Source: Saprospiraceae bacterium
Lineage (GTDB): Bacteria > Bacteroidota > Bacteroidia > Chitinophagales > Saprospiraceae
Assembly (NCBI GenBank): GCA_016712145.1
Contig: JADJRO010000001.1
Span: forward strand, 868,001-932,000
Direction: 5' to 3'
Length of the DNA: 64,000 bases
Positions 8,233 through 17,692 of the stretch are shown here, one piece after another. Within the stretch, counting starts at the first letter, position 1; every line of letters begins with the position of its first letter. A model generated the notes under the pieces. That model was given only the letters and a program-made list of their open reading frames with translations, had not been told where the DNA came from and made no database searches. Made by a program: the position numbers and the translations under genes.

Positions 8233-9669
8233 ATGAAATATAAGCTGAGCTTATTGGATGCCATCCTCATCGTGAGCGGATCAATGATAGGGTCCGGGAT
8301 ATTTAGGGTGAGTGCAGACATGGCACGTACCGTTGGCGGACCTGGTTGGTTGCTTATGATTTGGATCCTGGCAGGAATCATTACGATTCTTGGAGCCTTG
8401 AGCTTGGGTGAGTTGGCTTCTATGTTTCCAAAAGCTGGCGGACCATATGTATTTCTAAAAGAAGCCTTTAATCCCTTGACCGGTTTTCTATACGGCTGGA
8501 CTGTTTTTCTTGTTGTGCAATGCGGAACCATTGCTGCAGTCGCCGTTGCATTTGCATCCTATTTTGGTGAATTAGTTCCCATTTTTAATGAGGATCATGT
8601 AATTCTTGATTTAAATTTCTTCAGCATTAAGTCTACCCAAGTCCTGGGAATTGCAGTGATTGGATTGCTTACATTTCTAAATAGCCGAGGACTAGAATAC
8701 GGAAAATTCATTTTACGCTTGTTTACATTCGCTAAACTTCTTGCCTTATTTGGATTAATTATGCTTGGAATTTTTGTTTTTGGAAATTGGGAAGTTTGGC
8801 AATCAAATTGGGATCAATTTTGGTCATTAAATCCATCCTATGTAATGACAGATGGCAATTATACCCTCACCAGTTTAGGAGGAATGACTTTGGTTTCAGC
8901 TATTGGTGTTGCCTTGGTAGGTTCTTTGTTTTCTTGTGATGCTTGGAATAATGTGACATTTATAGCCGGCGAGATGGAATCTCCAGAAAAAAATCTACCA
9001 AAAAGTTTGTTTTGGGGTGTATTGATTGTGGTCACGCTTTATGTATTTGCAAATTTAGCCTATTTGTTTTTATTACCATTTTATGGAAGCCCAGATGGCA
9101 CAGATGCGTATTCAAGAGGGATTCAATTCGCTGCAGACAACCGCGTTGGTACTGCCGCTGCATCCCTTATGTTTGGCCAAACCGCTACCATTATTATGGC
9201 AATTTTAATTATGGTTTCAACCTTTGGTTGCAACAACAGCATCATTTTTTCAAGTGCACGTGTTTACCAAGCGATGGCTCTGGATGGACTGTTTTTCAAG
9301 AAAATGAGAAACAATAATAAATATGGCGTTCCTGGCAATGCATTATGGATCCAATTTGCATGGGCATCTGTATTATGCCTCTCAGGAAAATATGGCAACC
9401 TGTTAGATTATGTAATGTTTGCTGTGATGTTTTTTGCCATTATTGCGATCGTTGGCTTATTTAAACTACGGAAGGAACGTCCTGAATTGAATCGGCCTTA
9501 TAAAGCTTGGGGGTATCCCTTTGTACCTGCTTTGTACATTATTCTGGCTGGTTTGTTTTGTATAAATTTATTAATTGAAAAACCAATGTATTCATTTCCT
9601 GGATTAATCATTGTTGCCTTAGGAATCCCAGTTTATTTTTATTGGAGTAAAACAGCTAAAACTATTTAA
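8233..9669 (+). CDS. APC-family amino-acid permease
   Basis: 478 residues, about twelve hydrophobic segments. The first helix carries the unwound substrate-binding signature of APC carriers (GSMIGSGIFRV, about 16-26), and helix 6 has the acidic/aromatic context of LAT-like or polyamine/amino-acid transporters. Predicted to import or exchange amino acids across the inner membrane. A second in-frame-unrelated ATG sits 5 bp upstream, but this ATG gives the canonical MKYKLSLLDA start. Probably transcribed with the GNAT gene 38 bp downstream. Substrate not predictable here; different subfamily from the permease at 10337. Confidence 0.85.
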   Translation: MKYKLSLLDAILIVSGSMIGSGIFRVSADMARTVGGPGWLLMIWILAGIITILGALSLGELASMFPKAGGPYVFLKEAFNPLTGFLYGWTVFLVVQCGTIAAVAVAFASYFGELVPIFNEDHVILDLNFFSIKSTQVLGIAVIGLLTFLNSRGLEYGKFILRLFTFAKLLALFGLIMLGIFVFGNWEVWQSNWDQFWSLNPSYVMTDGNYTLTSLGGMTLVSAIGVALVGSLFSCDAWNNVTFIAGEMESPEKNLPKSLFWGVLIVVTLYVFANLAYLFLLPFYGSPDGTDAYSRGIQFAADNRVGTAAASLMFGQTATIIMAILIMVSTFGCNNSIIFSSARVYQAMALDGLFFKKMRNNNKYGVPGNALWIQFAWASVLCLSGKYGNLLDYVMFAVMFFAIIAIVGLFKLRKERPELNRPYKAWGYPFVPALYIILAGLFCINLLIEKPMYSFPGLIIVALGIPVYFYWSKTAKTI

Positions 9670-9707
9670 TAGGAATAAACATTCTTGCTTTATCAAATTT
9701 AACGGTT

Positions 9708-10220
9708 TTGGAATTTAAAAAAGCTCATGTAGATGATCTTGAAATGTTGTGTACGATATCCGTACAAACATTTCGAGATGCTTTTTATGATCTAAATAAT
9801 CCTGTAGATATAACGCAGTATATGGAAAGGGCTTTTTCGCCCATGCAACTTAAATATGAATTAGAACTCTCTCAATCTGAATTTGTGTTCCTATTACATA
9901 GAAATGAACCAATCGCATATTATAAAACCAATTTAAGTCCAAAGCAAACAGATATTAACGATCCAAATTCAATTGAAATCGAACGCATTTACGTTTGCAA
10001 AGAACATCAAAATAAACAATATGGCCTCCTGATGTTAAACCATATTTGCAATCAGGCTCTTCAAAATCCAACCATACGATATATATGGTTAGGCGTTTGG
10101 GATCAAAACAAATCAGCCATCCGTTTTTATGAACGATTTGGATTTAAACTATTTAGCTCCCATCCATTTCTAATGGGAACTGATCCGCAAACAGATTTAT
10201 TGATGCGATATAATTTGTAG
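9708..10220 (+). CDS. GNAT-family N-acetyltransferase
   Basis: 170 residues. The fold elements of GNAT enzymes are visible: N-terminal strand and helix (FKKAHVDDLEMLCTIS), the acetyl-CoA loop region around 110-120 (KEHQNKQYGLLMLNHI) and the C-terminal IRFYERFGFKLF motif near 145-155. Start appears to be TTG at 9708, since the N-terminus MEFKKAHVDDLEML aligns well with the family and no ATG precedes it. It would transfer an acetyl group to an amine; spermidine/PaiA-like members look closest to me, but the substrate is unknown. Ends before a perfect hairpin. Confidence 0.8.
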   Translation: MEFKKAHVDDLEMLCTISVQTFRDAFYDLNNPVDITQYMERAFSPMQLKYELELSQSEFVFLLHRNEPIAYYKTNLSPKQTDINDPNSIEIERIYVCKEHQNKQYGLLMLNHICNQALQNPTIRYIWLGVWDQNKSAIRFYERFGFKLFSSHPFLMGTDPQTDLLMRYNL

Positions 10221-10297
10221 TCTGATTCACTAAATGGAATTATTAAAATCTTCAATAAGGCAAATCAGCTCGTTAAAGAATTCGTGTTCAAAAAATA

Positions 10298-10328
10298 TAG
10301 AACAATTCGCATGAAGCGAATTGTTCTA
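10298..10328 (-). terminator. Perfect 13-bp hairpin between convergent genes
   Basis: TAGAACAATTCGC, loop ATGAA, GCGAATTGTTCTA. On the minus strand it is followed two bases later by a T6 run, so it is best read as terminator of the permease ending at 10337; it may also stop the GNAT transcript. Confidence 0.75.
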
Positions 10329-10336
10329 ATGAAAAG

Positions 10337-11869
10337 TTATTTTGTATTTTGAATTTTACTGTGCTTTATTCCGTATAAGAAATAAATAGCCAATCCGATT
10401 GCCATCCATACGATGAGTCGCAACCACGTGTCCATAGGGAGTCCAAGCATTTGTAAAAAACAGATAGCCGCACCTAAAATAGGCACAAGAGGAACCCAGG
10501 GTGTTTTGAAAGGCCTAGGAATATCCGGTCTTGATTTGCGCAATACAATAATACCAATGCAAACAATGACAAATGCAAATAAGGTTCCAATTGAAACCAA
10601 CTCACCCAAAATATTTATTGGCAATATTCCTGCAAAAAAAGCAGCAACAACTCCGGTAAGTATCGTTGTGATATAAGGTGTTTTAAATTTCGGATGCACC
10701 TTTGCAAAACTTGCTGGAAGCAAACCGTCTTTTGCCATACTAAAAAATACTCTGGGCTGGCCCATTAACATGACAAGTATTACTGAACTCAATCCTGCAA
10801 TTGCTCCTAACTTAACAGGAAATCTTAACCAACTTAGTGCGTCCCCTGTTTTATCAATAGCTAATGCAATCGGAGCAGGTACATTTAATTCCTTATAATT
10901 TACAATTCCTGTCATGACCAGCGCAACTAGAATGTATAAGATTGTACAAACTACCAAAGAGCCTAGAATCCCTTTAGGCATATCTTTTTGCGGATTTTTT
11001 GCTTCTTGAGCCAAGGTAGAAACTGCATCAAAACCGATGTAAGCAAAAAAGATTACTCCAGCAGCACTCACAATTCCAAACCATCCAAAATGTCCATGTC
11101 CACTGGCGTCTATAACTCGTTCAGGAATAAATGGAACCCAATTATCTGTAGATATGTATTGAAATCCGAAAACAATAAACAAAACAATAACAACAAGCTT
11201 TACCAGTACAATGATGTTATTAAAATTTGCTGATTCACGGATACCAATTACCAATAAAGTAGTTAAGATTCCTATAATAAGAACTGCTGGGAAATTAAAA
11301 AGAGCCGTTGTTGATTGCAAGGTATTGATATCTACATTTGCCGCTGCCATGCGTTCGGTCAAAGTAGTTGTCCAGTTTTGCCAACCTTCATTTGGTACAT
11401 TAATCAATTTAGTCCCTGTGGATGCCGTTATTTCCGGAGGGAGATAAATTCCAAAATCCTTCAGAATACTTTGAAAATAACCTGACCAACCAACAGCAAC
11501 GGTTGAAGCACCAAAAAGATATTCTAATATCAAATCCCAACCAATAATCCAGGCTATGAATTCCCCCAGTGTAGCATATGAATAGGTATAAGCACTTCCG
11601 GAAATTGGAATCATTGCCGCGTATTCTGCATAACAAAGTCCAGCAAATGCACACCCAACTCCTGACAAAATAAAAGCTAATACCAATGCAGGACCTGCAT
11701 GGGTTGCCGCTGCAGTACCAGTAAGAACAAATATACCAGTGCCTATGATGGCCCCAATACCCAGACTGATTAAATTGGTCGAAGTAAGGGTTCGCTTGAG
11801 TCCTTTTGACGGATCCTCAGCCTCCTTGATTAAATCATTAATTGGTTTTAGCTTAAAGAGATTGTTCAT
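10337..11869 (-). CDS. APC-family cationic amino-acid transporter-like permease
   Basis: 510 residues from the ATG at 11867-11869 (MNNLFKLKPINDLIKEAED); a longer frame begins at 11929 but its extra 20 residues look non-native. About twelve to fourteen membrane helices; GIGAIIGTGIFVLTG (about 35-49) is the helix 1 signature and FFAYIGFDAVSTLAQEAKNP (helix 6) is typical of the CAT/YfnA branch. Inner-membrane uptake of amino acids. Single gene, ended by the hairpin at 10298. Confidence 0.88.
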   Translation of the reverse strand: MNNLFKLKPINDLIKEAEDPSKGLKRTLTSTNLISLGIGAIIGTGIFVLTGTAAATHAGPALVLAFILSGVGCAFAGLCYAEYAAMIPISGSAYTYSYATLGEFIAWIIGWDLILEYLFGASTVAVGWSGYFQSILKDFGIYLPPEITASTGTKLINVPNEGWQNWTTTLTERMAAANVDINTLQSTTALFNFPAVLIIGILTTLLVIGIRESANFNNIIVLVKLVVIVLFIVFGFQYISTDNWVPFIPERVIDASGHGHFGWFGIVSAAGVIFFAYIGFDAVSTLAQEAKNPQKDMPKGILGSLVVCTILYILVALVMTGIVNYKELNVPAPIALAIDKTGDALSWLRFPVKLGAIAGLSSVILVMLMGQPRVFFSMAKDGLLPASFAKVHPKFKTPYITTILTGVVAAFFAGILPINILGELVSIGTLFAFVIVCIGIIVLRKSRPDIPRPFKTPWVPLVPILGAAICFLQMLGLPMDTWLRLIVWMAIGLAIYFLYGIKHSKIQNTK

Positions 11870-12140
11870 TTTGTTGAATATTTTGGCTAAAAATAATACA
11901 TATTTATACTTTGCGGGGAATTTGACCATTTTTCAAAATCAAATTGTTCAAAAGTACTGGTTTACAAGTGATTAATGAATGGATCTTCTTTAAGTAAAAA
12001 ATCAAAAACGCCCATAAAAGATAGAATTGATTGTTTTTCAATACCGCTTAAAACCAAATGAGTCGATAGCCAGGCTTAAACTAAAAAGTGCAAGCAGTTC
12101 GTTTATAAACCAATCGGCCTAATTTCAATATCTTGCACCA

Positions 12141-13916
12141 ATGAAACAAATCATTTATTTATTTCTAATACTTTTTTTAGGAACCAAGCTATTTGCTCAG
12201 TCAGATCCAAAAGCCTTGGTAGAAAATTACCAAAAATTGAATCATGATGAGGCTGTGCGATGCATCCTTATTGATAAACAAAATTACAAGTGGCTCGGGA
12301 CTGATAAAGGACTTTATAAAATGATTTCTATGGATTTAGATCCTGAACTAATTGAAAAAGACTCTATTACCGGACTGGCAGAAGACAAAAGAGCTAAAAT
12401 ATGGTTTGGAAATCGCTCACAACAAGTACAAACGACCGATCATCTTCAAAATATCATTTTAGAACAAAGCAAAGCTGAAATTCGATGTATGGCTTATTAT
12501 AAAGGCGATCTTTGGGTAGGCACCGAACAAGGGGTCTTCAAAATTTCAGACGATCAAGATAAAGTTTTAAATCACTACACGATTAAAAATTCCAAGCTTC
12601 CAAACAATACAATAAATAGCATGTACGCAGACCCTTACAATCGATTGTGGATTGGCACGGATGCAGGAATTGCAAAGATTGAAAACAAAGATTGGGATGT
12701 CTATGAAAAACAACACCACTTTACGGGCGCCATTTCAACCACAGAAGGTGTTTGGTTACTCTCTGAAGATAAAATGTGGTTGGTCTATACTGAAGATGGA
12801 AGAGAGCGTTGGCAAGATGGAGCCGTAAAAAGAGGATTAAGTAAAGGACCCGTGCGAGCATTGGTATCTGACAGTAAAGGGAGAATTTATGTGGCTTCTG
12901 AGATATTGGTTCAGTTTGATCCATATAAAGAAATCGCTTTGCAAATTGATGAAGATTATGGTTTTGTTTCATCACAAACGCTTTCATTGGCTTGTGATAA
13001 AAACGATGATTTATGGGTTGGTACGGCAGATCGCGGATTGTTTCGAATCGATATGCTGGACGGAGAAGAAGAAAAATTCAATGTCATTGCTTATAGTAAA
13101 GGTGAAATTAAATGCCAAGGAGCTAAAACTGCTGAGATTATTGTAATAGCCAAAGGAGGCAAATCTCCTTATTCGTATAATTGGAATATACCAGAACTTA
13201 AAGGTTCTAAAAATGATAGTCTTGGTGCTGGAAATTATCAAATCACAGTTAATGATGCGGAAGGAGAAGAATATGTTGCCAATATTCAAATAAAAGAACC
13301 GGAAGCCATTCAAATTTCTACGTTGAGTAAATCCGGGGTTAGTGAATTGAATCGAAAGGATGGAAAAGCTAGCATTCAAATTACCGGAGGCACCGCACCT
13401 TACAAAGTGCTTTGGTCTAATGGAAAGACAACCTTGAGCAATTCAAATTTGCCAGCAGGAAAGAACACCATAAAAGTTATCGACCAAAACAATTGCGTTA
13501 TCATAGGAAGCATTGTGATAGACCAACCTAAAGTGATCGCAGATTTAGATCGTAAAAAAATATCAGTAGGCCAAACATTACAAATCAATCAATTATTCTT
13601 CACCGCTGACTCTTCCGTAATCAATCCGGAATCTTATGCGGTACTGGATGAAATTTATGAATTCTTATCTAAAAACAATGATGTAGTGGTAGAAATTGGT
13701 GGTCATACCAACAGCATTCCGCCGCATGAATATTGTGATCGCCTTAGTACTGCACGAGCACAAAATGTTGCTGAATACTTGCGAGAAAAAGGCATTTTAG
13801 TCGAACAAGTTCAATTTAAAGGATATGGAAAGCGGGTACCTATTGCGAGCAATGAAACAGCTGCAGGCCGACTTAAAAATCAACGCGTTGAATTAAAAAT
13901 AATCTCTATGAAATAG
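12141..13916 (+). CDS. Secreted propeller-SprB-OmpA fusion protein
   Basis: 591 residues. Signal peptide (about 1-19, cut near LFAQ), then a beta-propeller region (about 30-310) with repeated KWLGTDKGLYK, LWVGTEQGVFKI and LWIGTDAGIAKI strands, as in the sensor part of hybrid two-component systems (Reg_prop repeats). Two SprB-like modules follow (about 325-460; PYSYNWN...LGAGNYQITVND and PYKVLWSNG...LPAGKNTIKVID). The last 115 residues are an OmpA-like peptidoglycan-binding domain (FFTADSSVINPES ... GHTNS ... LSTARAQNVAEYL ... GYGKRVP). No kinase is present, so it is likely a periplasmic or outer-membrane-anchored structural or sensing protein. Confidence 0.8.
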   Translation: MKQIIYLFLILFLGTKLFAQSDPKALVENYQKLNHDEAVRCILIDKQNYKWLGTDKGLYKMISMDLDPELIEKDSITGLAEDKRAKIWFGNRSQQVQTTDHLQNIILEQSKAEIRCMAYYKGDLWVGTEQGVFKISDDQDKVLNHYTIKNSKLPNNTINSMYADPYNRLWIGTDAGIAKIENKDWDVYEKQHHFTGAISTTEGVWLLSEDKMWLVYTEDGRERWQDGAVKRGLSKGPVRALVSDSKGRIYVASEILVQFDPYKEIALQIDEDYGFVSSQTLSLACDKNDDLWVGTADRGLFRIDMLDGEEEKFNVIAYSKGEIKCQGAKTAEIIVIAKGGKSPYSYNWNIPELKGSKNDSLGAGNYQITVNDAEGEEYVANIQIKEPEAIQISTLSKSGVSELNRKDGKASIQITGGTAPYKVLWSNGKTTLSNSNLPAGKNTIKVIDQNNCVIIGSIVIDQPKVIADLDRKKISVGQTLQINQLFFTADSSVINPESYAVLDEIYEFLSKNNDVVVEIGGHTNSIPPHEYCDRLSTARAQNVAEYLREKGILVEQVQFKGYGKRVPIASNETAAGRLKNQRVELKIISMK

Positions 13917-14038
13917 ATTAATTGCTGATTACATGGGGACAAGATGAATCTTAAAATGATCAGACAATCGACTTGATTGCTCACATTCAAAACATTTGTA
14001 AATTCATGGTTATTATTACCTTAGCAAAAAAGAATGGG

Positions 14039-14224
14039 ATGACAATAAAAAGACAAAAACTGATTGAAACCTTTCAAGTCCTTCCTGATGATATTTCTTT
14101 AGATGAAATATTAGACCACATAATGCTAATGGATAAAATTGAAGAAGGCTTAAGATAGTCTGAATCAAGAAATGTAGTCCCAGATGAAGAATTGGAAAAA
14201 CACCTTCCAAAATGGTTCGTTTAA
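14039..14224 (+). pseudogene. Antitoxin of a RelE/ParE-type pair, interrupted by a stop codon
   Basis: Frame from ATG 14039 (MTIKRQKLIETFQVLPDDISLDEILDHI...) is stopped by TAG at 14156-14158, but the same frame continues with SESRNVVPDEELEKHLPKWFV* to TAA at 14222-14224. The tail is the expected end of this small antitoxin class, and the stop is one change from CAG (Gln). The restored reading frame overlaps the toxin start at 14212, the normal arrangement for such pairs. Truncated at 39 residues it would lack the toxin-neutralising C-terminus. Either a real nonsense mutation or a base error. Confidence 0.65.
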
Positions 14225-14498
14225 ATTGGACTCCCAGGTCCCTTAACGACTTAGACTCCATCGCAGAATTCATTTCAGAAGATTCAGTTAAATATGCTAA
14301 AATTCAAGTAAAACGAATTCGCAACAAAGCAAGAATTATTAAAGACCCCATTTACATTGGAAGACTTTTCCCGAATATAATGCCCCTTCAATAAGAGAAT
14401 TAATTATGGTAAACTATAGGATCATCTATAAGATATTTTCAACAATTGAAATTGATGTTTTGACTATCCATCACTCAGCTAGAATGCTTAAACTCTAA
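14212..14498 (+). pseudogene. RelE/ParE-family toxin, frameshifted
   Basis: Starts MVRLNWTPRSLNDLDSIAEFIS, the N-terminus typical of ParE/RelE superfamily toxins. The frame leaves the family after GRLFP at a CCC run (14370-14372). One extra base there restores EYNAPSIRELIMVNYRIIYKI followed by IDVLTIHHSARMLKL and TAA at 14496-14498, giving a product of about 95 residues, the normal size. The restored C-terminus contains the conserved YRIIYKI strand and the terminal H-x-x-R. In the given sequence the toxin would be inactive. Confidence 0.75.
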
Positions 14499-14713
14499 TT
14501 TAACGTAAAGCACGAGAGCTATCACAGAATAAACGCTATAATGCCAAGTACTTTATTCATTCTCTTTAATTTATTCAAGTAATGAAAAAATTATTTCTTA
14601 TTTAGGCTAATAATGTCATTTAACGACGAAACGTTTATACTATTCAGATATAAGCTCCTTTCAACTTCTTAAATTGTTGGCTTATAATCCGAATACAAAA
14701 TTTTAAAAAAAAA

Positions 14714-14742
14714 GGTCGGATCCTGCCTTGTAAGATCCGACC
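14714..14742 (-). terminator. Intrinsic terminator of the T9SS protein gene
   Basis: On the minus strand GGTCGGATC, an 11-base loop, GATCCGACC, then nine T. It lies about 30 bp after the stop at 14773. The remaining 200 bp to the toxin relic show no gene. Confidence 0.85.
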
Positions 14743-14772
14743 GTGTGAACGTAGTTTAAATACTTTGTCTTC

Positions 14773-16983
14773 TTATTCTGAATGACTGAGCTTTCCATAT
14801 TTTACTTGTTGGCCATCAGTTATTTTATAAATTAAAATTCCTGATGCATGGGCAATTTTTAAATCTTGCTCCCAAAACTGGAGGCCTTTGTCGAAAGAGC
14901 AGACATTTTGTACTATCAATTTTCCTGCCACATTATACCAACTTACAGTTAAAGTTGCAGGTCGCATCAATTCTAATTGAAAATTAACCGGTTGATCCTG
15001 GAACGGATTTGGAAATAGGTTTACCACTTGAAATGCATTTAAACTATTTTCTGGCCTAGCATTTCTATCTTGTAATTGAATATTAATAACTCCTTTTGTT
15101 ATACCATCCAACTCCCCTACCCGGATCGCCATGTAATCGACATTAAGCAATGACTTTGCAATTGCCGGAATTTCAAAAGCCTGATCAAAATTATTTAAAA
15201 ATGGATTTAATGGATTTGTAAATACAAATGCCTTTCTCACAAAACGCCAATGAAATGGTAAACTTTCATACGGTACTGCTCCTGATACCACATCATACAA
15301 AAGGTCGAAATCTATTTGATTGATTGCACCGTCGCTATTGATATCCGCAGCTACTAATTTGTACGTATTTACTATAGGCTGTGAACCTGAAATATGCTTT
15401 AACAGTACAATCAGGTCATTGATGTCAATACCTTTATACGCGAATTCTCTTTTGTTAAGGCTTAAATAATAATCCTGGCCCTTTATTAAATCTCCAAATT
15501 TATAGGTTCCATTTGAAGCCGAAAATAATTCTTTAGACCATTGACTGCTAATGGTATCATACTTCGTAATATAAGTAGTGTCTGTATGTCGGATGTATAA
15601 TTTCAATCCGCTTGGACGAACAATGGTATCATACCAGGTTTTAATAACAGGAATCAAGCTTGGTATAATTTTATAACCAGACTTCATTTTTAGAACGGTT
15701 TTTACATCGCTTAGATTCTGATTTTGATCATCTGTCACCAAACCAGAAACAGTGATCGTTGTTGTGATGCTGTCTTTTCGTTTACAATCCGGTATTTGCG
15801 CACTGTTGTTTTGAACTTCCAAATAGGTTTTACAATAGGATTGATTTCCCAAAGAGTCCGTAACCCACATCTGAACTTCATTCTTTCCTAAATCTGCACA
15901 CGTAAATATTCTGGATTTAAAGCTAGTATCTGCTGAAAATGAAAATGTGAGTTTTTTATATCCGCACGGATGATACGATCCTAAATTAAAATCTTTAGCC
16001 CAAACTGCGATCATTCCATCATCCGGCGTACCATCTTTGTTGGTATCAACTGGCATTAATGCTACAATCAATCCATTCAAACAATATGGGACAGGTCCGA
16101 TTTTATTCTTAACAGTAACCCTTACTTTACATTTAATCTCTTTACCGCAACCATATTCAGCAGTATAATAAAATTCCGTGGTACCTAGCGGATAATCACC
16201 ACTGGCATCAGGGCCTTTGCTTTTTGAATACGGTGAATTGTTTTTTATGCTGAGCAAAAATCCACATTTTGATATGGCTTTTGCGGAATCTAATTTTACA
16301 TAAGCACCTTTACAATTCATCGTAGATTGAATGATGGTGTCCAAAGGACAAATTAGTTTTGCAGTTGAATCACTCACAATTAATTTAATGACTTGTGTAT
16401 AAGTCCATTGACCTACTGTCGGATAGGTATTCGGTTTATATTGACACCAGTCTATAACTTTCCAATCTCTGAGTATTTTCATACAACCATCGGATACGGT
16501 ATACTTGGTATCTTTATAAGAATACATGGGTTGCGCACATTTCAGTTTATTAAAGGTTGGATAATTGTAAGGGTATGGTAAGACACGTGGATCGGTGCTC
16601 GGATTGCAACCATCAATTGTGTAAGCCGGGGGCCAGCTAATATCTGCAGAGGTGAAATTTGTACCCCCAATAACTGTGATTGTTTGAGAGCATTTCTGAA
16701 TGACCCAATGTGGATCTTCTACTTCCCAATAACGAATAATGGTTCCAATTCCACAAGCATTGGTATTATAAACCACTTTCGTTGGAGGAGGTGCCGGTTT
16801 TTTTTTGTAATTCTCCCAGACATAAGCAATTCCCCACTTATCCAAATTACTAACATCATCGTAACAATAGACAGTAACAGAAGGAGGACATTCCAAATAA
16901 AAATTAAAATTGGATTTTGCGTACAACACGCCATTGCCAATCAGCCAAATGCAAGCACTTAGCCACAAACAGGTAGCTTTCAT
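14773..16983 (-). CDS. Secreted protein with dockerin-like segment and T9SS type A sorting domain
   Basis: 736 residues. Signal peptide at 1-22 (ends LYAKS). The N-terminal 400 residues hold Cys-rich beta modules (CPPSVTVYCYDD, CPLDTIIQSTMNC) similar to HYR-type surface repeats, a carboxypeptidase-regulatory-like segment lies around 430-520, and KLVAADINSDGAINQIDFDLL near 570 resembles a dockerin-type calcium-binding element. The last 80 residues (VVNLFPNPF ... VSWYNVAGKLI ... ILIYKITDG) form a type A T9SS sorting domain, so it is exported through the T9SS to the surface. A TATATTTG box is 64 bp upstream. Confidence 0.85.
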   Translation of the reverse strand: MKATCLWLSACIWLIGNGVLYAKSNFNFYLECPPSVTVYCYDDVSNLDKWGIAYVWENYKKKPAPPPTKVVYNTNACGIGTIIRYWEVEDPHWVIQKCSQTITVIGGTNFTSADISWPPAYTIDGCNPSTDPRVLPYPYNYPTFNKLKCAQPMYSYKDTKYTVSDGCMKILRDWKVIDWCQYKPNTYPTVGQWTYTQVIKLIVSDSTAKLICPLDTIIQSTMNCKGAYVKLDSAKAISKCGFLLSIKNNSPYSKSKGPDASGDYPLGTTEFYYTAEYGCGKEIKCKVRVTVKNKIGPVPYCLNGLIVALMPVDTNKDGTPDDGMIAVWAKDFNLGSYHPCGYKKLTFSFSADTSFKSRIFTCADLGKNEVQMWVTDSLGNQSYCKTYLEVQNNSAQIPDCKRKDSITTTITVSGLVTDDQNQNLSDVKTVLKMKSGYKIIPSLIPVIKTWYDTIVRPSGLKLYIRHTDTTYITKYDTISSQWSKELFSASNGTYKFGDLIKGQDYYLSLNKREFAYKGIDINDLIVLLKHISGSQPIVNTYKLVAADINSDGAINQIDFDLLYDVVSGAVPYESLPFHWRFVRKAFVFTNPLNPFLNNFDQAFEIPAIAKSLLNVDYMAIRVGELDGITKGVINIQLQDRNARPENSLNAFQVVNLFPNPFQDQPVNFQLELMRPATLTVSWYNVAGKLIVQNVCSFDKGLQFWEQDLKIAHASGILIYKITDGQQVKYGKLSHSE

Positions 16984-17046
16984 ATTTTGAATTATTTAAA
17001 TTCTAATCTAGACTGAATTGGGAAGTGCGGTGTGTAGAATCGAGCA

Positions 17047-17054
17047 CAAATATA
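17047..17054 (-). promoter_or_regulatory. -7 box of the T9SS protein gene at 16983
   Basis: TATATTTG on the minus strand, perfect TAnnTTTG, with a leader of about 55 nt. Confidence 0.55.
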
Positions 17055-17202
17055 TAAATATTTGTAATATGTAATCTTTTTTTTCTAATTTTTTAATTGC
17101 AATTTTGAATCCATCTTGTTTTTAACGTGTTAAATTGCCCTTGTGATTGGATAAGGATTGCATCGTATTCAGAAAAAGCAGTAATTTTACCTACAGGATC
17201 TA

Positions 17203-17616
17203 ATGCAACGCTATACTCACATAAAAGGAACATTACGGCCAATTCTGGCAAAAAGTATGCTTTTCGCCTATTTACTAAGTATTGTAGTCTTGGTTCTTGA
17301 ATCAAGTCACAGCCATGATCCCAATTCAGGGAATTGCAATTTAGATCATCATTCTACAATTGTGGATCCTTGTCATCTTCGTCTTAATCATCACGATTTG
17401 TTGAATGGCTGCAAACACTCAGAACACATTTCAAATACCAAACCACATTGTTTATTATGTGACTTGCTGCTTCATTTTGATGTTTCAATCGTTTCAACAG
17501 CTCTATATCTTTCTATTGACTCCTACTTTGATATTAAACCATACCAATTAGATTCCTTTCCTCTAATCAGTTTAATAGGATTAAAGAACAAAGCGCCTCC
17601 TTCCCTATTCAGCTAG
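17203..17616 (+). CDS. Small His/Cys-rich membrane protein beside a metal-type TonB receptor
   Basis: 137 residues with one N-terminal hydrophobic segment (about 16-35) followed by an outward-facing stretch rich in His and Cys (SSHSHD, CNLDHHS, CHLRLNHHD, CKHSEH, HCLLCDLLLHF). Such residues suggest metal binding. It is 76 bp upstream of a lipoprotein and a TonB receptor in the same direction, so it probably belongs to one metal-responsive operon. I do not recognise a named family; role in zinc or copper handling is inference from composition and neighbours. Confidence 0.65.
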   Translation: MQRYTHIKGTLRPILAKSMLFAYLLSIVVLVLESSHSHDPNSGNCNLDHHSTIVDPCHLRLNHHDLLNGCKHSEHISNTKPHCLLCDLLLHFDVSIVSTALYLSIDSYFDIKPYQLDSFPLISLIGLKNKAPPSLFS

Positions 17617-17692
17617 CCTCATTATTGCTTTATCCCTTTTTTAATTTATTCGATTCTGGTTTTACCAGAATTACTATTTAAAATTTAATAAT

